NCBI RefSeq assembly: GCF_022631235.3
Contig: NZ_CP093310.2
Span: 992,001-1,056,000, forward strand
Origin: Psychrobacter raelei
GTDB lineage: Bacteria > Pseudomonadota > Gammaproteobacteria > Pseudomonadales > Moraxellaceae
Length of the DNA stretch: 64,000 bases
Direction: 5' to 3'
Shown: one piece after another, positions 51,764-63,526 of the stretch
How positions within the stretch are numbered: position 1 is the first letter of the stretch
Layout: each line of letters opens with the position of its first letter
Program-made: the position numbers and the translations under genes
Notes under the pieces: model-generated
Seen by the model: the letters and a program-made list of their open reading frames with translations, nothing else
What the model was told of the DNA's origin: nothing
Database searches by the model: none

Positions 51764-53800
51764 TTAATTGCTTTGGGCCGGTTTTGGCTTGTCGGCAGAT
51801 TTTTCAACAGGCTTGTCGCTAGGCTGAGTAGTGCCGCTCTGCTTTTGCTGCTCTTTTAGGGCTTCTTGTAGCGCAGCTTGGGCATCACGTTCGGCATCTA
51901 GGCGTGCTTTTTCTTCAGCCTTTTGCGCTTTTATAATAGCCAGCTCGTCGGGTGTAGGTGGTACGATTGGGTCGCTTTTACGGCGCAGTATCCAATAATC
52001 AAACAAGGCGCGGCCAATCGGTGCGGCTGTTGAGCCACCACCGCCACCGTTTTCGACCAAGACGGCCACAGCAATCTCAGGGTCTTCTACCGGTGCAAAG
52101 CCGGTGAACCACGCGTGGTCCCAGTGGCGCTTATCTAAAGCGGCCTTGTTATAGCTTTTGCCCTGAGCAATGGACTTGACCTGAGCGGTACCGGTTTTAC
52201 CAGCGATGCGATACCGCGGAGTATAAATACCGTGACCGGTTCCTCTTTTAACGGTCTCCTCCATCGCATCGCGCATTTTTAGCCAGTCCGCTTGGGTGCC
52301 ATTAAATTCAATTTGACCTGTCGGCCGATCAATAGGATGTACCTCTGCAGCACCTTCAGATCGCTTAAGCATATGCGGGGTAAGCTTCTTACCTAAGTTT
52401 GCGGTCATGGCTGTGGCATTAGCAACCTGAAGCGGCGTCGCCAAAAAGTAACCTTGGCCAATACTGACCGAAATGGTCTCACCCGGTAGCCAGTCTTTAT
52501 CATAGGTGTCTTTTTTCCACTTAGGGGAGGGCATAACGCCAGATTTCTCACCTGGCAAATCAATACCGGTAGGGCTGCCAAAGCCAAAGCGGATCATCCA
52601 ATCATGCAGTCGTTGAATGCCCAATTGATACGACAATTTATAATAGTAAGTATCCACAGACATGACGATAGATTTGGTGAGGTTAACCGTACCATGACCG
52701 CCTTTTTTCCAGTCACGAAAGCGGTGACTGTCGCCCGGTAGGGTAAAGTAGCCGGGGTCATAAATGGTATCATTCCAGCCCATTACCCCATAATGAATAG
52801 CGCCCAAACCCTCAAAAGGCTTGATGGTAGAGGCCGGAGGGTACATGCCCTGAAGCGCTCGGTTATAAAGAGGCTGATCGGGGTCATCGCGCAGCGCCCC
52901 ATAATCTTTAAAAGAGATGCCCGAAATAAAAGGGTTAGGGTCAAAGCTTGGGTTACTAACGAAGGCTAAGACATCGCCATTTTTAGGGTCAATGGCGACA
53001 ATAGCACCGCGGCGGCCGTTAAGTTGTTCTTGAGCCACCTTTTGTAGGCCGTAATCTAGGCTTAAATAAATGTCATTACCTGGAACAGGCGGCGTGCTAT
53101 CAAGTTTGCGCAGCACATCGCCATGGACGTTGGTCTCGACCGCTTGATGCCCAGGCTTACCGAGCAATAAATCCTCATAGTAATTCTCGATACCAATCTT
53201 GCCAATTAAATCAGTGCCTGCATAACGCTCTTTGTCTATTTTCTTAGACTCTTTATCATTAATACGACCCACATAGCCGATAACGTGCGCAAATAAATCA
53301 TCATAAGGATAGCTGCGCGTTAGTTTGCTTTGGATGCTCACGCCTTTAAAAAATGGCTTACGCTCACTAAACTGCGCCATTTGCGCATCAGTGATGTCAA
53401 TTTTTACCGTGACCGGATCATTTTTATTTTTGTCAATGCGTGCCAAGATATCGGTAATGTCCTCTTCAGTTAAATTGAAGATAGGCGCTAACAGATGCAA
53501 CGTACGTGCCGGATCCTTAATCTCATCTGGGCTAAGCATGGCTGTAAACACCGGCTTATTATCGGCCAGCAAATAGCCATTACGGTCATAGATATAACCG
53601 CGAGAGGGCGGATCTGAGATGAGCTTAACCCGGTTGTTGTCTGCTTGAGTGATGTATTTTTCGTGAGAATACACTTGCAAGTACCAATAGCGGGCCATAA
53701 GCACCGAAAGGCCTAAGAAGATAAATAGCGCAGCAAAAAAAATACGGCTGATAAACACCCGATTTTCTTGTCGAATATCTGAGGAGATAGGTTGTTTCAT
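51764..53800 (-). CDS. mrdA: penicillin-binding protein 2, elongation transpeptidase
   Basis: Class B PBP that crosslinks peptidoglycan for rod elongation. From ATG 53800 it has 678 residues; a longer in-frame opening lacks family similarity. One N-terminal helix (about 20-40), PBP dimer domain, then transpeptidase: catalytic Ser in STIK (about 322), second motif SVD (about 382) and KTGT (about 533). The C-terminus is a Lys/Glu/Pro-rich tail of about 60 residues. rodA is not adjacent in the window, unlike in many bacteria. Confidence 0.95.
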   Translation of the reverse strand: MKQPISSDIRQENRVFISRIFFAALFIFLGLSVLMARYWYLQVYSHEKYITQADNNRVKLISDPPSRGYIYDRNGYLLADNKPVFTAMLSPDEIKDPARTLHLLAPIFNLTEEDITDILARIDKNKNDPVTVKIDITDAQMAQFSERKPFFKGVSIQSKLTRSYPYDDLFAHVIGYVGRINDKESKKIDKERYAGTDLIGKIGIENYYEDLLLGKPGHQAVETNVHGDVLRKLDSTPPVPGNDIYLSLDYGLQKVAQEQLNGRRGAIVAIDPKNGDVLAFVSNPSFDPNPFISGISFKDYGALRDDPDQPLYNRALQGMYPPASTIKPFEGLGAIHYGVMGWNDTIYDPGYFTLPGDSHRFRDWKKGGHGTVNLTKSIVMSVDTYYYKLSYQLGIQRLHDWMIRFGFGSPTGIDLPGEKSGVMPSPKWKKDTYDKDWLPGETISVSIGQGYFLATPLQVANATAMTANLGKKLTPHMLKRSEGAAEVHPIDRPTGQIEFNGTQADWLKMRDAMEETVKRGTGHGIYTPRYRIAGKTGTAQVKSIAQGKSYNKAALDKRHWDHAWFTGFAPVEDPEIAVAVLVENGGGGGSTAAPIGRALFDYWILRRKSDPIVPPTPDELAIIKAQKAEEKARLDAERDAQAALQEALKEQQKQSGTTQPSDKPVEKSADKPKPAQSN

Positions 53801-54198
53801 TAAGTGTATATGCTTAGCAGGCAAAAAGATTGGAAGGTGAGGGCTTAGTATGCGGGTAAAAAAACCAATATTTCTAATTATATCATACCAAACTGTGCTG
53901 CATGGTAATTGAGCGCAAATATTCAAAGACAGTTTTTAATGCTATTTATCTGAGTGGGAAATTTTTAATCAGCTGTTTTATTGAGCAAAATTAAACAGTG
54001 ACTTATAAGATTAGGGGTTAACTATTGCACAATTTGATGATATCAAGCTATTATCAGTGCCTGCTATGATTTGCGAGTACGCTTAAGTAAATCAGTGGTG
54101 GGTGTGTTAGAATTTGGCACACAAAATGACCGATACACGGAAGTGGGTGTTTAACCTAAGTCTATAAAGAACAATAAAGAATAAGTGATATATCCAAC
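53801..54198. other. 398-bp divergent intergenic region between mrdA and DUF445
   Basis: AT-rich, with no gene and no clear terminator. Promoters for both neighbours are expected but no hexamer pair was convincing. Confidence 0.5.
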
Positions 54199-55530
54199 AT
54201 GTTCTCTTCTATTTGGCAAGTCTTAACCGCACATCCTGAATTTTTAGCGATGCTCACTATCCCGTTTGTGACGGCATTTGTGACTTGGGCGCATGTTTGG
54301 ATGGCATTAAAAATGCTGTTTTATCCCATTAAGTTTTGGGGGATAAAAATTCCTAACCTACCGTTTGGCTGGCAGGGTATTGGCTGGCAGGGTATTGTGC
54401 CGCGTAAGGCAGGTAAAATCTCAGGGGTCATTGTTGATCAGACCTTATCTAAGCTTGGCTCACTTGATGAATTCTTTAAGGCGATGGAGCCTGAAGAGAT
54501 GGCTGACTTTATTACTAAAACAGTCGACGCCAATCTTGAACATCTTATTGATGAGATTATGAATGAGCGCTCTGCCTCTTTGTGGAGCAATTTGCCGTAT
54601 GCATTAAAGCGCCGCATCTACGCGCATGCCCATGAGCAGCTTCCCATTATCATGCGTGAGCTTGTGGTAGACTTAACCCACAACGTAGAAGACTTGGTAG
54701 ATATGCGCCAAATGATTGTGCGCACTATGGAAAATGACCGCCGTTTGATGGTCAATATGTTTTTGAAGGTGGGCCAAAAAGAGATCAACTTTATTTGGCA
54801 TATTAGTGCGCTTATAGGCTTTGTGTTTGGTATCGTGCAGATGTTTATTTATCTGTTGGTGCCACAGCACTGGACAGTGCCATTTTTTGCTGCCATCTGG
54901 GGCTTTTTGACTAACTGGATTGCCATTTGGATGGTGTTTAATCCAGTAGAGCCGGTACCGGTTAAGTATTTAAGACTGTTTAAAAAGGTCAAAGGCTTTC
55001 CTTTTGTGGTGCCAGTTATCCCTCGTATGGACACCTATTATTGGCAGGGCGGCTTTATGAAGCGTCAGCCTGAAGTGTCGGAGGTGTTCGCCGGCATCGT
55101 GGTGCAAGAGCTGGTAACCCTTGAGAACATCATGAATGAGATGATGTATGGCTATAAAGCGGCTGAGACCCGCAATCTAATGAAGCGCCATTTATATGGG
55201 GTGTTAGAGTCACCTGTGGTCAGCACCACTTTGCGTGTCGGCTTGGGGCGACGAGAGTTTGGTCAGCTCAAAAATACCATTATCGATAAGTCTATTGATG
55301 CCACTATGGTGCCTATCCGTGATCCGGGGCTTAATGAAAGCCGTGCTAGCAAGATTTATGGCCTGTTTTGTGAGCGTATTAAAGCGTTAACACCCAGAGA
55401 GTTCCAAAACTTGCTGCGCCCCGCCTTTAGAGAGGATGAAACCACATTAATTATCTTGGGTGGGGTGACGGGTTTTTTGGCCGGTTGGCTACACTTAATA
55501 CTGGTCTTTTTCCCCATCAGTGGCGGTTAG
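54199..55530 (+). CDS. DUF445-family membrane protein
   Basis: A 443-residue protein with an N-terminal membrane segment (about 15-45), a helical domain, a central hydrophobic pair (about 200-250, HISALIGFVFGIVQMFIYLL then FFAAIWGFLTNWIAIWMVF) and a C-terminal helix (TLIILGGVTGFLAGWLHLIL). This repeated GFLTNW/GFLAGW pattern is typical of DUF445. Function is unknown; some members are cell-envelope or sporulation proteins. Confidence 0.8.
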   Translation: MFSSIWQVLTAHPEFLAMLTIPFVTAFVTWAHVWMALKMLFYPIKFWGIKIPNLPFGWQGIGWQGIVPRKAGKISGVIVDQTLSKLGSLDEFFKAMEPEEMADFITKTVDANLEHLIDEIMNERSASLWSNLPYALKRRIYAHAHEQLPIIMRELVVDLTHNVEDLVDMRQMIVRTMENDRRLMVNMFLKVGQKEINFIWHISALIGFVFGIVQMFIYLLVPQHWTVPFFAAIWGFLTNWIAIWMVFNPVEPVPVKYLRLFKKVKGFPFVVPVIPRMDTYYWQGGFMKRQPEVSEVFAGIVVQELVTLENIMNEMMYGYKAAETRNLMKRHLYGVLESPVVSTTLRVGLGRREFGQLKNTIIDKSIDATMVPIRDPGLNESRASKIYGLFCERIKALTPREFQNLLRPAFREDETTLIILGGVTGFLAGWLHLILVFFPISGG

Positions 55531-56022
55531 ATTTATAATTAGACCCATGACCGCTATAAGCCGCATCCTTATGCAGGGCACAAGCTATCTCTGTCTTAAG
55601 CGGCGTCTTAGGCAGGTTTTTCGGGTTAAGTGGTTTGTTACCAAGGCTGTTTATATGGCCCGTAACTCTATATAATAGCCGCTATAAATTGTCTTTGATA
55701 AAGCCACTCTATTGACTGAGTGGCTTTATTCGTCAAGAGCGCATAACTTACTAAAAAGGTTATCAATAGAGACTACATAATTAGTGATGTCATGTATGTC
55801 ATGCGTCCTGATAGACCAAGCGCAGTTAAGTTAAGCGTGGCCAATTAGGCAAAGACAAATGCTATTAAAATATGAGTAACACAAATATCAGTGTTCACCA
55901 TGCCTTGAGTGATGGTCGACAATTTAAAGTTTCATGAGTATTCACACGCTTATTTTGATGGGGCAAAACCTGCCTCATGATGATAAATAAGCAACAGCGT
56001 AGTAGTTTTAGGGCGAGCGAAT
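55531..56022. other. 492-bp intergenic region with a hairpin terminator
   Basis: Lies between DUF445 and ccmF. It contains a TATAAT at about 55671 without a good -35 and the terminator listed next. No gene was found. Confidence 0.5.
55698..55729 (+). terminator. probable terminator downstream of DUF445
   Basis: AAAGCCACTC and GAGTGGCTTT form a 10-bp stem, followed by only a short T-rich ATT. It is 170 bp after the stop. Confidence 0.5.
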
Positions 56023-57972
56023 ATGGTAATTACTGAGCTAGGGTATTTTGCTTTAGTGGCATCAATGGTATTGGCGTTACTGCAAGTGGTGCTACCAACT
56101 TTTGGCATTGTCCGGCAGCAGCCTCATTTGCAGCGTTTGGCTCCAAGCTTAGCTTGGGCACAGTTCGTGGCAGTAGGATTGTCCTTTTTGGCACTGATGG
56201 CTGGGTTTTATTATAACGACTTTACTTTAGTGTATGTCGCCCAGCACTCCAACTCTTTGCTGCCTTGGTACTATAAGCTATCTGCCACTTGGGGTGGTCA
56301 CGAAGGGTCTTTACTATTGTGGGTAACCATTTTGGCTGGCTGGTCATCCATGGTGGCTTGGTTTAGCCGCGGCTTACCACTCAATATGCGTGCTCGCGTT
56401 TTAGTCATCTTAGCGGCCGTACAGTTGATGATGTTGGCCATGCTGATTTTTACCTCATCACCTTTTGATCGCACCTTACCCAATGTCCCTGTGGATGGGG
56501 CGGATCTAAACCCCTTACTACAAGACCCCGGCTTAATTTTCCATCCACCTATGCTATATATGGGCTATGTGGGAATGGCAGTGCCGTTTGCATTTTGTAT
56601 GGCGGCGCTTTGGGCCGGTCGTTTGGATGCGGTATGGACGCGTTGGTCTCGCCCGTGGGCGCTAGCGGCATGGGGCTTTTTGACCTTGGGTATCGCTTTG
56701 GGCTCTTGGTGGGCTTATTATGAGCTTGGTTGGGGCGGTTGGTGGTTCTGGGATCCGGTTGAGAATGCATCCTTGATGCCTTGGCTGGCATGTACGGCCT
56801 TAATTCACTCGTTGGCGGTAACTGAAAAGCGTGGGGTGTTTAAAGCGTGGACCATTATGCTGTCTATCTTCGCCTTTGCGCTAAGCTTACTGGGAACCTT
56901 CTTGGTACGCTCAGGGGTGATTACCTCTGTGCATTCTTTTGCTGCTGATCCCACGCGTGGTCTGGCCATTTTAGCCATCTTAGGGGTGGTGATTGGCTCA
57001 GGGTTATTTGTGTTCGCTGTGCGCGGATGGCGCTTGACCGTTGAGAGTCATTATGGTCTAAAATCACGTGAGACCTTATTAGTAATCAACAACATAGTAA
57101 TATTAGTGGCCACCTTAGTGGTTCTACTAGGAACCTTGTATCCCATCATTGCTGACTCCTTTAATTTGGGTCAGGTATCGGTGGGCCCTCCTTACTTTAA
57201 CGCCTTGTTCGTGCCTTTGGCGTGGCTGATTTTATTGACTATGGGTATGGGCTCAAACTTGCGCTGGAAGCAAGACAAACGCCCACTGCTGGGTGCTGCT
57301 ACCACCATTTTGGTAAGCAGTGCATTGTTAGCCGGTATTATTACCTACCTCATTACCAAAAGTCTTAATGTCCAAATTATTATCACCGGTTTATTGTGTT
57401 TGTGGGTGCTGGGCTGGATGTTGTATGACATCAAAGAAAAAACCCGCAATGCACCAAGCCTTGGCCAAGGTCTAAAGCGTTTAAAAGCTCATTATTGGGG
57501 CATGCAAATTGCGCATGTGGGCGTATTGATTGTCGCTTTGGGTATTGGTGTGACCACCGCGCTGAGTGTCGAAAAAGATGTGGCAATGACGGTGGGCGAT
57601 ACTGTGGATGTCAATGATTACCACTTTACTTTAGTTGACTTTGAACAAGTGCGCGGCAAAAACTATGATGCCACTCAAGCGGAGATTAAGGTCGAAAAAA
57701 ACGGTAAGTTTGTGACCACGTTATACCCACAAAAACGTGATTATGTGGTCAGTAGCATGCCTATGACCGAAGCGGGTATCCAAACCACTATGCTACGAGA
57801 TGTCTATGTGGCCCTAGGCGAGCCGATTAATGTCAATGAGCCTGAGGGTAATTGGGCAGTGCGTGTGTATGTTAAGCCCATGATTGCATGGCTATGGCTT
57901 GGTGCCATAGTGATGGCGTTAGGCGGCATTATCAGTATGCTAGATCGTCGTTATCGCCTAAAAAAATCTTAA
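56023..57972 (+). CDS. ccmF: cytochrome c maturation heme lyase subunit CcmF
   Basis: Large membrane protein that joins heme to apocytochrome c in the Ccm (system I) pathway. It has 649 residues and about 15 helices. The tryptophan-rich WWD motif (WGGWWFWDPVENASLMPWL, about 238-256) is intact. It is the first gene of ccmFGHI here; ccmABCDE do not precede it. GGGCGAGCG precedes the ATG. Confidence 0.97.
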   Translation: MVITELGYFALVASMVLALLQVVLPTFGIVRQQPHLQRLAPSLAWAQFVAVGLSFLALMAGFYYNDFTLVYVAQHSNSLLPWYYKLSATWGGHEGSLLLWVTILAGWSSMVAWFSRGLPLNMRARVLVILAAVQLMMLAMLIFTSSPFDRTLPNVPVDGADLNPLLQDPGLIFHPPMLYMGYVGMAVPFAFCMAALWAGRLDAVWTRWSRPWALAAWGFLTLGIALGSWWAYYELGWGGWWFWDPVENASLMPWLACTALIHSLAVTEKRGVFKAWTIMLSIFAFALSLLGTFLVRSGVITSVHSFAADPTRGLAILAILGVVIGSGLFVFAVRGWRLTVESHYGLKSRETLLVINNIVILVATLVVLLGTLYPIIADSFNLGQVSVGPPYFNALFVPLAWLILLTMGMGSNLRWKQDKRPLLGAATTILVSSALLAGIITYLITKSLNVQIIITGLLCLWVLGWMLYDIKEKTRNAPSLGQGLKRLKAHYWGMQIAHVGVLIVALGIGVTTALSVEKDVAMTVGDTVDVNDYHFTLVDFEQVRGKNYDATQAEIKVEKNGKFVTTLYPQKRDYVVSSMPMTEAGIQTTMLRDVYVALGEPINVNEPEGNWAVRVYVKPMIAWLWLGAIVMALGGIISMLDRRYRLKKS

Positions 57973-58045
57973 TTAAGATTGGTTAGGCGTAGTCAGTCGT
58001 ATACGTTAAGCTAGGTTCATAACTTGTTATTTAAGGAAGCTATAA

Positions 58046-58666
58046 ATGTCTGATCCGGTCATGAAGAAGTCACAATTTAAGGTCTGGTTTTTAATTCCAC
58101 TGATTGTCTTTGCAGGTCTGATTGTCATGTTCTTTGCTCGGTTGGGTAAACCGACAGAGGTGGTCATTGATAATGCGCTCAACCGTCCGGTTCCGACTTT
58201 TGACTTGCCGCTTTTGTCTGACCCTTCAAAAAATGTGAGCAATGCAGATTTACCTAAGACGCCATTTTTAATTAACGTCTGGGGCTCTTGGTGCCCAACC
58301 TGTATCGTTGAGCACCCTTATTTAATGCAGCTGCATGAGCAGGGCGTCCCTATTGTGGGTGTTAACTATAAAGATGAGCTTGAAAATGCCAATGGTTATC
58401 TGGCGGATGGTGGCGATCCTTTCTTATTTAGCTTCCGTGATTATTCAGGCAGCTTTGCCATTGATCTAGGTCTGACAGGAGCGCCTGAGACCTTTGTGGT
58501 GGATTCGGAGAATAACATTCGCCAACACATTATCGGTGAGGTGGCTGAGGAGAACTGGAAGGCGCGTATTGAACCTTGTGTCTCTTTGCTCAATAAGCTT
58601 GGTGAACAACAAGCGGATTTATCTGCCGCAGATACCGCCAAAAATATCGCAGAGGTGTGTAAATGA
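58046..58666 (+). CDS. ccmG: thiol:disulfide interchange protein CcmG/DsbE
   Basis: Membrane-anchored periplasmic thioredoxin that reduces the CXXCH cysteines of apocytochrome c. It has 206 residues: one N-terminal helix (about 12-30) then a thioredoxin fold with WGSWCPTC active site (about 77-84) and GAPETFVVD cis-Pro loop. AAGGAAG precedes the ATG with good spacing, and the 3' end overlaps ccmH by 4 bp. Confidence 0.95.
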   Translation: MSDPVMKKSQFKVWFLIPLIVFAGLIVMFFARLGKPTEVVIDNALNRPVPTFDLPLLSDPSKNVSNADLPKTPFLINVWGSWCPTCIVEHPYLMQLHEQGVPIVGVNYKDELENANGYLADGGDPFLFSFRDYSGSFAIDLGLTGAPETFVVDSENNIRQHIIGEVAEENWKARIEPCVSLLNKLGEQQADLSAADTAKNIAEVCK

Positions 58667-59295
58667 ATGCATCAAGCCTAACATTACAGTCATTTGGCCG
58701 AGCCCTAAAATATAGCCTAAGTATCTTATTTCTGGCCTTTAGCCTTATGGGAATTCATACTTCGGCGCAGGCTGCCATTGAGGTGTATGAGTTTAACAGC
58801 CCCAGCCAAGAGGCGCAGTATAAAGCCTTGATTGAAGAGTTTCGTTGCCCAAAGTGCCAAAACCAAAATTTAGCCGGCTCTGACTCACAAATTGCACAAG
58901 ACCTAAAGCGTAAAACTTATGAGATGGTCATCGCCGGACAAAGTGATGCGCAAATTCGCGAATACATGTATGAGCGTTACGGCGACTTTATCAGCTATAA
59001 ACCGCCTGTACGTCCTTCTACTTGGATCTTATGGTATTTTCCACCACTGATTTTAATTTTATTGGTAGCGGGCTGGTTGTGGCGCACCAAACAAGGCCAG
59101 AGAAATAAGGCGTTGGCCACAGCACAGGCTGCTCAAAGTGATACAAAAGCGGCGAGCCGCCTAACCGATGCTGACAAAATTGAGTCAGAATTATCCAGTG
59201 AAGAAGCAGCCAAGCTAAATGCGTTACTACGCAAACACGGCTCAACATCTGATGCAAATAGCCCAACAAAACGCTCCGATAGCGATTTAAAATAG
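58663..59295 (+). CDS. ccmH: cytochrome c maturation protein CcmH (CcmL/CycL type)
   Basis: Periplasmic thiol protein that holds reduced apocytochrome for the heme lyase. It has 210 residues: signal peptide cut after AQA (about 36-38), the RCPKCQNQNL motif (about 62-71), one C-terminal helix (about 123-142) and a polar tail. It overlaps ccmG in the ATGA manner. Confidence 0.95.
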   Translation: MNASSLTLQSFGRALKYSLSILFLAFSLMGIHTSAQAAIEVYEFNSPSQEAQYKALIEEFRCPKCQNQNLAGSDSQIAQDLKRKTYEMVIAGQSDAQIREYMYERYGDFISYKPPVRPSTWILWYFPPLILILLVAGWLWRTKQGQRNKALATAQAAQSDTKAASRLTDADKIESELSSEEAAKLNALLRKHGSTSDANSPTKRSDSDLK

Positions 59296-59380
59296 CCTAA
59301 GCTTTTATAACGCAGCAGTGAATGTAGGCTTCACAGCCTATCTTATGCGCTTTATACCTCAACTTGTAAGGAGTTAAATC

Positions 59381-60796
59381 ATGCCAACGTTAGTGATTTT
59401 TGTCGCGCTGGCAATAATATTGACACTTGTCTTGGCGGTTATTGTCTTAATGCCTTGGCTTAGAGTAGATAAATCTGCTCAAAATAATCAACTGATCGTG
59501 CTAAATATTGAGGTATTTAAAGAGCGTCTAGAGGAGCTAAAAGCCGACTATAATTTAGGCGGCATGAGTGAGGCTGAGTTTAAAACTCAAAAAACTGAGC
59601 TTGAGCGTCAACTGCTTTTGGCCAGTGATGATAAAAACAGCCTTATTTTGGACGATAACCTAGATACCGATTTGGCACATAATGGGCATAGCAGCAGCGC
59701 CATTGCCAAGGCCCAGCGTGAGCAAAGATTCACCCGCAGTGCCAAAGCACGCTTAACTATCTTGATCTGTGTGCCCATTTTGATGATCATGGCATACTTT
59801 TTGTCTGGTAATCGAACCGCTGTGACGAATCTGTGGCAAGCGCAAGATAAGGTGGGGCAGGTAGCAGATGACTTATTGACCGGCAAAATTGATGCCCCGC
59901 CTGAGTGGGCCACCGAAGATAGTATTGGTCTGATGGGCGCCATCCAGACCAACGTGCATCATCATGCCTATGACCCTATGCGCTGGATGCGATTGGCCGA
60001 TATTTTAATGGCATTTGAAGCCAATGACCAAGCGTTAGAAGCCCAGTCACGTGCTTATCGCTTAAGTCCAGAAGATGAAGAAGTCGCCGTTGCCTACGCT
60101 CAGACCAAGTTCTTCACCAGTGGCGGTATGCTAGATAGCAGCAGCCGTGAAGCATTACAAAATGTACTAAGAAAAAATCCAGAGCATCAAGGCGCCCAAA
60201 TGCTTATGGCAATGGGTGAGGCCCGCTCAGGTAACTATGAGCAGGCACAAGCATGGGTTGAGCGTTTAAGACAAGGCATTGCTGCCAGAGATGGCGATCA
60301 CAGTGAGGCTTTAAATAGCTTAAATGAGTTAAGCCGTAATATTGCTCAGCAGCAACAGGCAGCGTTACAAGCACAAACCTCAGGAGCCAAGAGCACTACA
60401 GATAGCGCTGCTTCTGCCCAGTCTGTGGCAGTTACCGTGACGTTAAACAAAAGCTTGGACAGTATGGTTGAGCCCAGCGATATACTGTTTGTGACCGTTC
60501 AAGAGGCCACAGGCGGTGCCCCATTGGCAGTGAAGCGCGTGCCGGCTACTCAGTTAAGCAGTGCAGTGAGTGGCTTTAATATCGAGCTTAATGACAATGA
60601 TGCGATGATGCCTACCCATACCTTGTCAAAAGCTATGGCTGAAGGCAAGTCTTTGGTAGTAAAAGCCCGTATTAGTAAATCAGGGCAAGCGATGACAGCG
60701 TCCGGTGATTTAGAAGCCACTGACTTACCCTTAGAGTATCAGGGGGTAGCGGGTGATTTAAAAGTGGCACTTGAGATTAATAAACAGGTGCCTTAA
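59381..60796 (+). CDS. ccmI: cytochrome c maturation TPR protein CcmI
   Basis: Apocytochrome c chaperone that presents the C-terminal helix of apocytochrome to CcmFH. It has 471 residues with two membrane segments (about 4-27 and 124-143), TPR repeats in the middle (about 190-320) and a C-terminal beta-rich domain. Many species split this into CcmH and CcmI; here it is a single long gene. Confidence 0.9.
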   Translation: MPTLVIFVALAIILTLVLAVIVLMPWLRVDKSAQNNQLIVLNIEVFKERLEELKADYNLGGMSEAEFKTQKTELERQLLLASDDKNSLILDDNLDTDLAHNGHSSSAIAKAQREQRFTRSAKARLTILICVPILMIMAYFLSGNRTAVTNLWQAQDKVGQVADDLLTGKIDAPPEWATEDSIGLMGAIQTNVHHHAYDPMRWMRLADILMAFEANDQALEAQSRAYRLSPEDEEVAVAYAQTKFFTSGGMLDSSSREALQNVLRKNPEHQGAQMLMAMGEARSGNYEQAQAWVERLRQGIAARDGDHSEALNSLNELSRNIAQQQQAALQAQTSGAKSTTDSAASAQSVAVTVTLNKSLDSMVEPSDILFVTVQEATGGAPLAVKRVPATQLSSAVSGFNIELNDNDAMMPTHTLSKAMAEGKSLVVKARISKSGQAMTASGDLEATDLPLEYQGVAGDLKVALEINKQVP

Positions 60797-61869
<1,073 letters not shown>

Positions 61870-61897
61870 TCTTCAACGTTATTTTAAGCATTAACGT

Positions 61898-61934
61898 AAA
61901 AAAACCTCAGTTCACTTTGAACTGAGGTTTTTTT
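61898..61934. terminator. bidirectional terminator between adk and secB
   Basis: AACCTCAGTTCA and TGAACTGAGGTT form a 12-bp stem with A and T runs of several bases on both sides. It lies between convergent genes. Confidence 0.93.
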
Positions 61935-61951
61935 GTATCACAATAAGCTGA

Positions 61952-62416
<465 letters not shown>

Positions 62417-62494
62417 TTATGGGTTGTAAATTGTAAGCGGGGTTATCCGTTGAAAGTTAAATATCTGGCGTAAAATGATAAAAGGCGTGGGTGA

Positions 62495-62758
62495 TTAGCC
62501 GTTTACCATTTCATCTAGTTTACCGCTTTGGTTAAGCTGATTTAACTGATCAAAACCACCCACGAACGTGTCGCCAATGAAGATTTGAGGGACAGTTCTG
62601 TAGTTATTGGTTTTTTTCATAAGCTCCATACGCTCATCCGAGCTGATATCATGCATACCAATTTCTTTGAATTCAATACCTTTTGATTTCAAAAGTTGTT
62701 TGGCATTAGAGCAGTAAGGGCAAATGGGGGTGGTATATACAGTAACAGGAGCAGTCAT
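62495..62758 (-). CDS. grxC: glutaredoxin 3
   Basis: An 87-residue glutathione-dependent dithiol oxidoreductase with active site CPYC at 13-16, the cis-Pro TVPQIFIG and the GG motif at GGFDQL. It lies between secB and the rhodanese gene. Confidence 0.95.
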   Translation of the reverse strand: MTAPVTVYTTPICPYCSNAKQLLKSKGIEFKEIGMHDISSDERMELMKKTNNYRTVPQIFIGDTFVGGFDQLNQLNQSGKLDEMVNG

Positions 62759-62972
62759 GTCATAATCCTTTTTGTTATTTATTAAAATAGGCCAATCATT
62801 AAATCAGCAAAATAGGGTAAGGTGATACAATCCTTGATTTTACTAAACTGAGCCTGGTTTATAATGGGTTATTTAACTGTTTTTTGTATTCAATGTATTA
62901 CTTAAGATACCAATCTGACACAAGGGTGGTCTATAGGTGTCAATAGGCAGAGCGACTTCTTATGCTAGTCAA

Positions 62973-63428
62973 TTAACGCGCTTTGGCTTTGCCATTTACA
63001 GTTTTAGTGGTTTTTACGGTGCCACCCACTAAAGGCATGCCGGCTGCCTGCCAACCGCCGATACCGCCATCTAGGCGAAATACATTAGGTTTGCCAATCA
63101 TTTGTACGGCAGCTCCTGCTTGAAGCCCCATATCACAGACGATGACCACAGGGGCTTCAATGGCACGAATCTCTTCTAGACGGTCTTTAAGCTGAGTAAA
63201 AGGAATGTTGCGGCTGCCTTGAATGTAACCGGTTTCAAATTTCTTCTTGGCACGAACATCAATGATTTGTGCATTTTGTGAGTTCACTAAGGTGCCCAAA
63301 GTATTGGGAGACACCTTTTTACCACTGCGTTGGTTTTCTACAGTGAAGAACAAAAAGATAAGCACGGCCAATGTGCCGAATAAAAACGGGTGGTGGGCCA
63401 TGAACTCAAGCCAGCGATCTAAAGACAA
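62973..63428 (-). CDS. membrane-anchored rhodanese-like sulfurtransferase (YibN type)
   Basis: A 151-residue protein with one N-terminal helix (about 14-30) and a rhodanese domain (about 45-135). The active Cys is Cys98 in VIVCDMGLQAG. In E. coli yibN precedes grxC and secB; the same order is kept here. The sulfur acceptor is unknown. Confidence 0.9.
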   Translation of the reverse strand: MSLDRWLEFMAHHPFLFGTLAVLIFLFFTVENQRSGKKVSPNTLGTLVNSQNAQIIDVRAKKKFETGYIQGSRNIPFTQLKDRLEEIRAIEAPVVIVCDMGLQAGAAVQMIGKPNVFRLDGGIGGWQAAGMPLVGGTVKTTKTVNGKAKAR

Positions 63429-63526
63429 AACACTTCTCCAATAAAATTTTTATGGCAATTATTATAACGTGATAAGGCTATAAATGCATTAACGACTGTA
63501 GACTATTGCTACTAGGGCACTCATAC

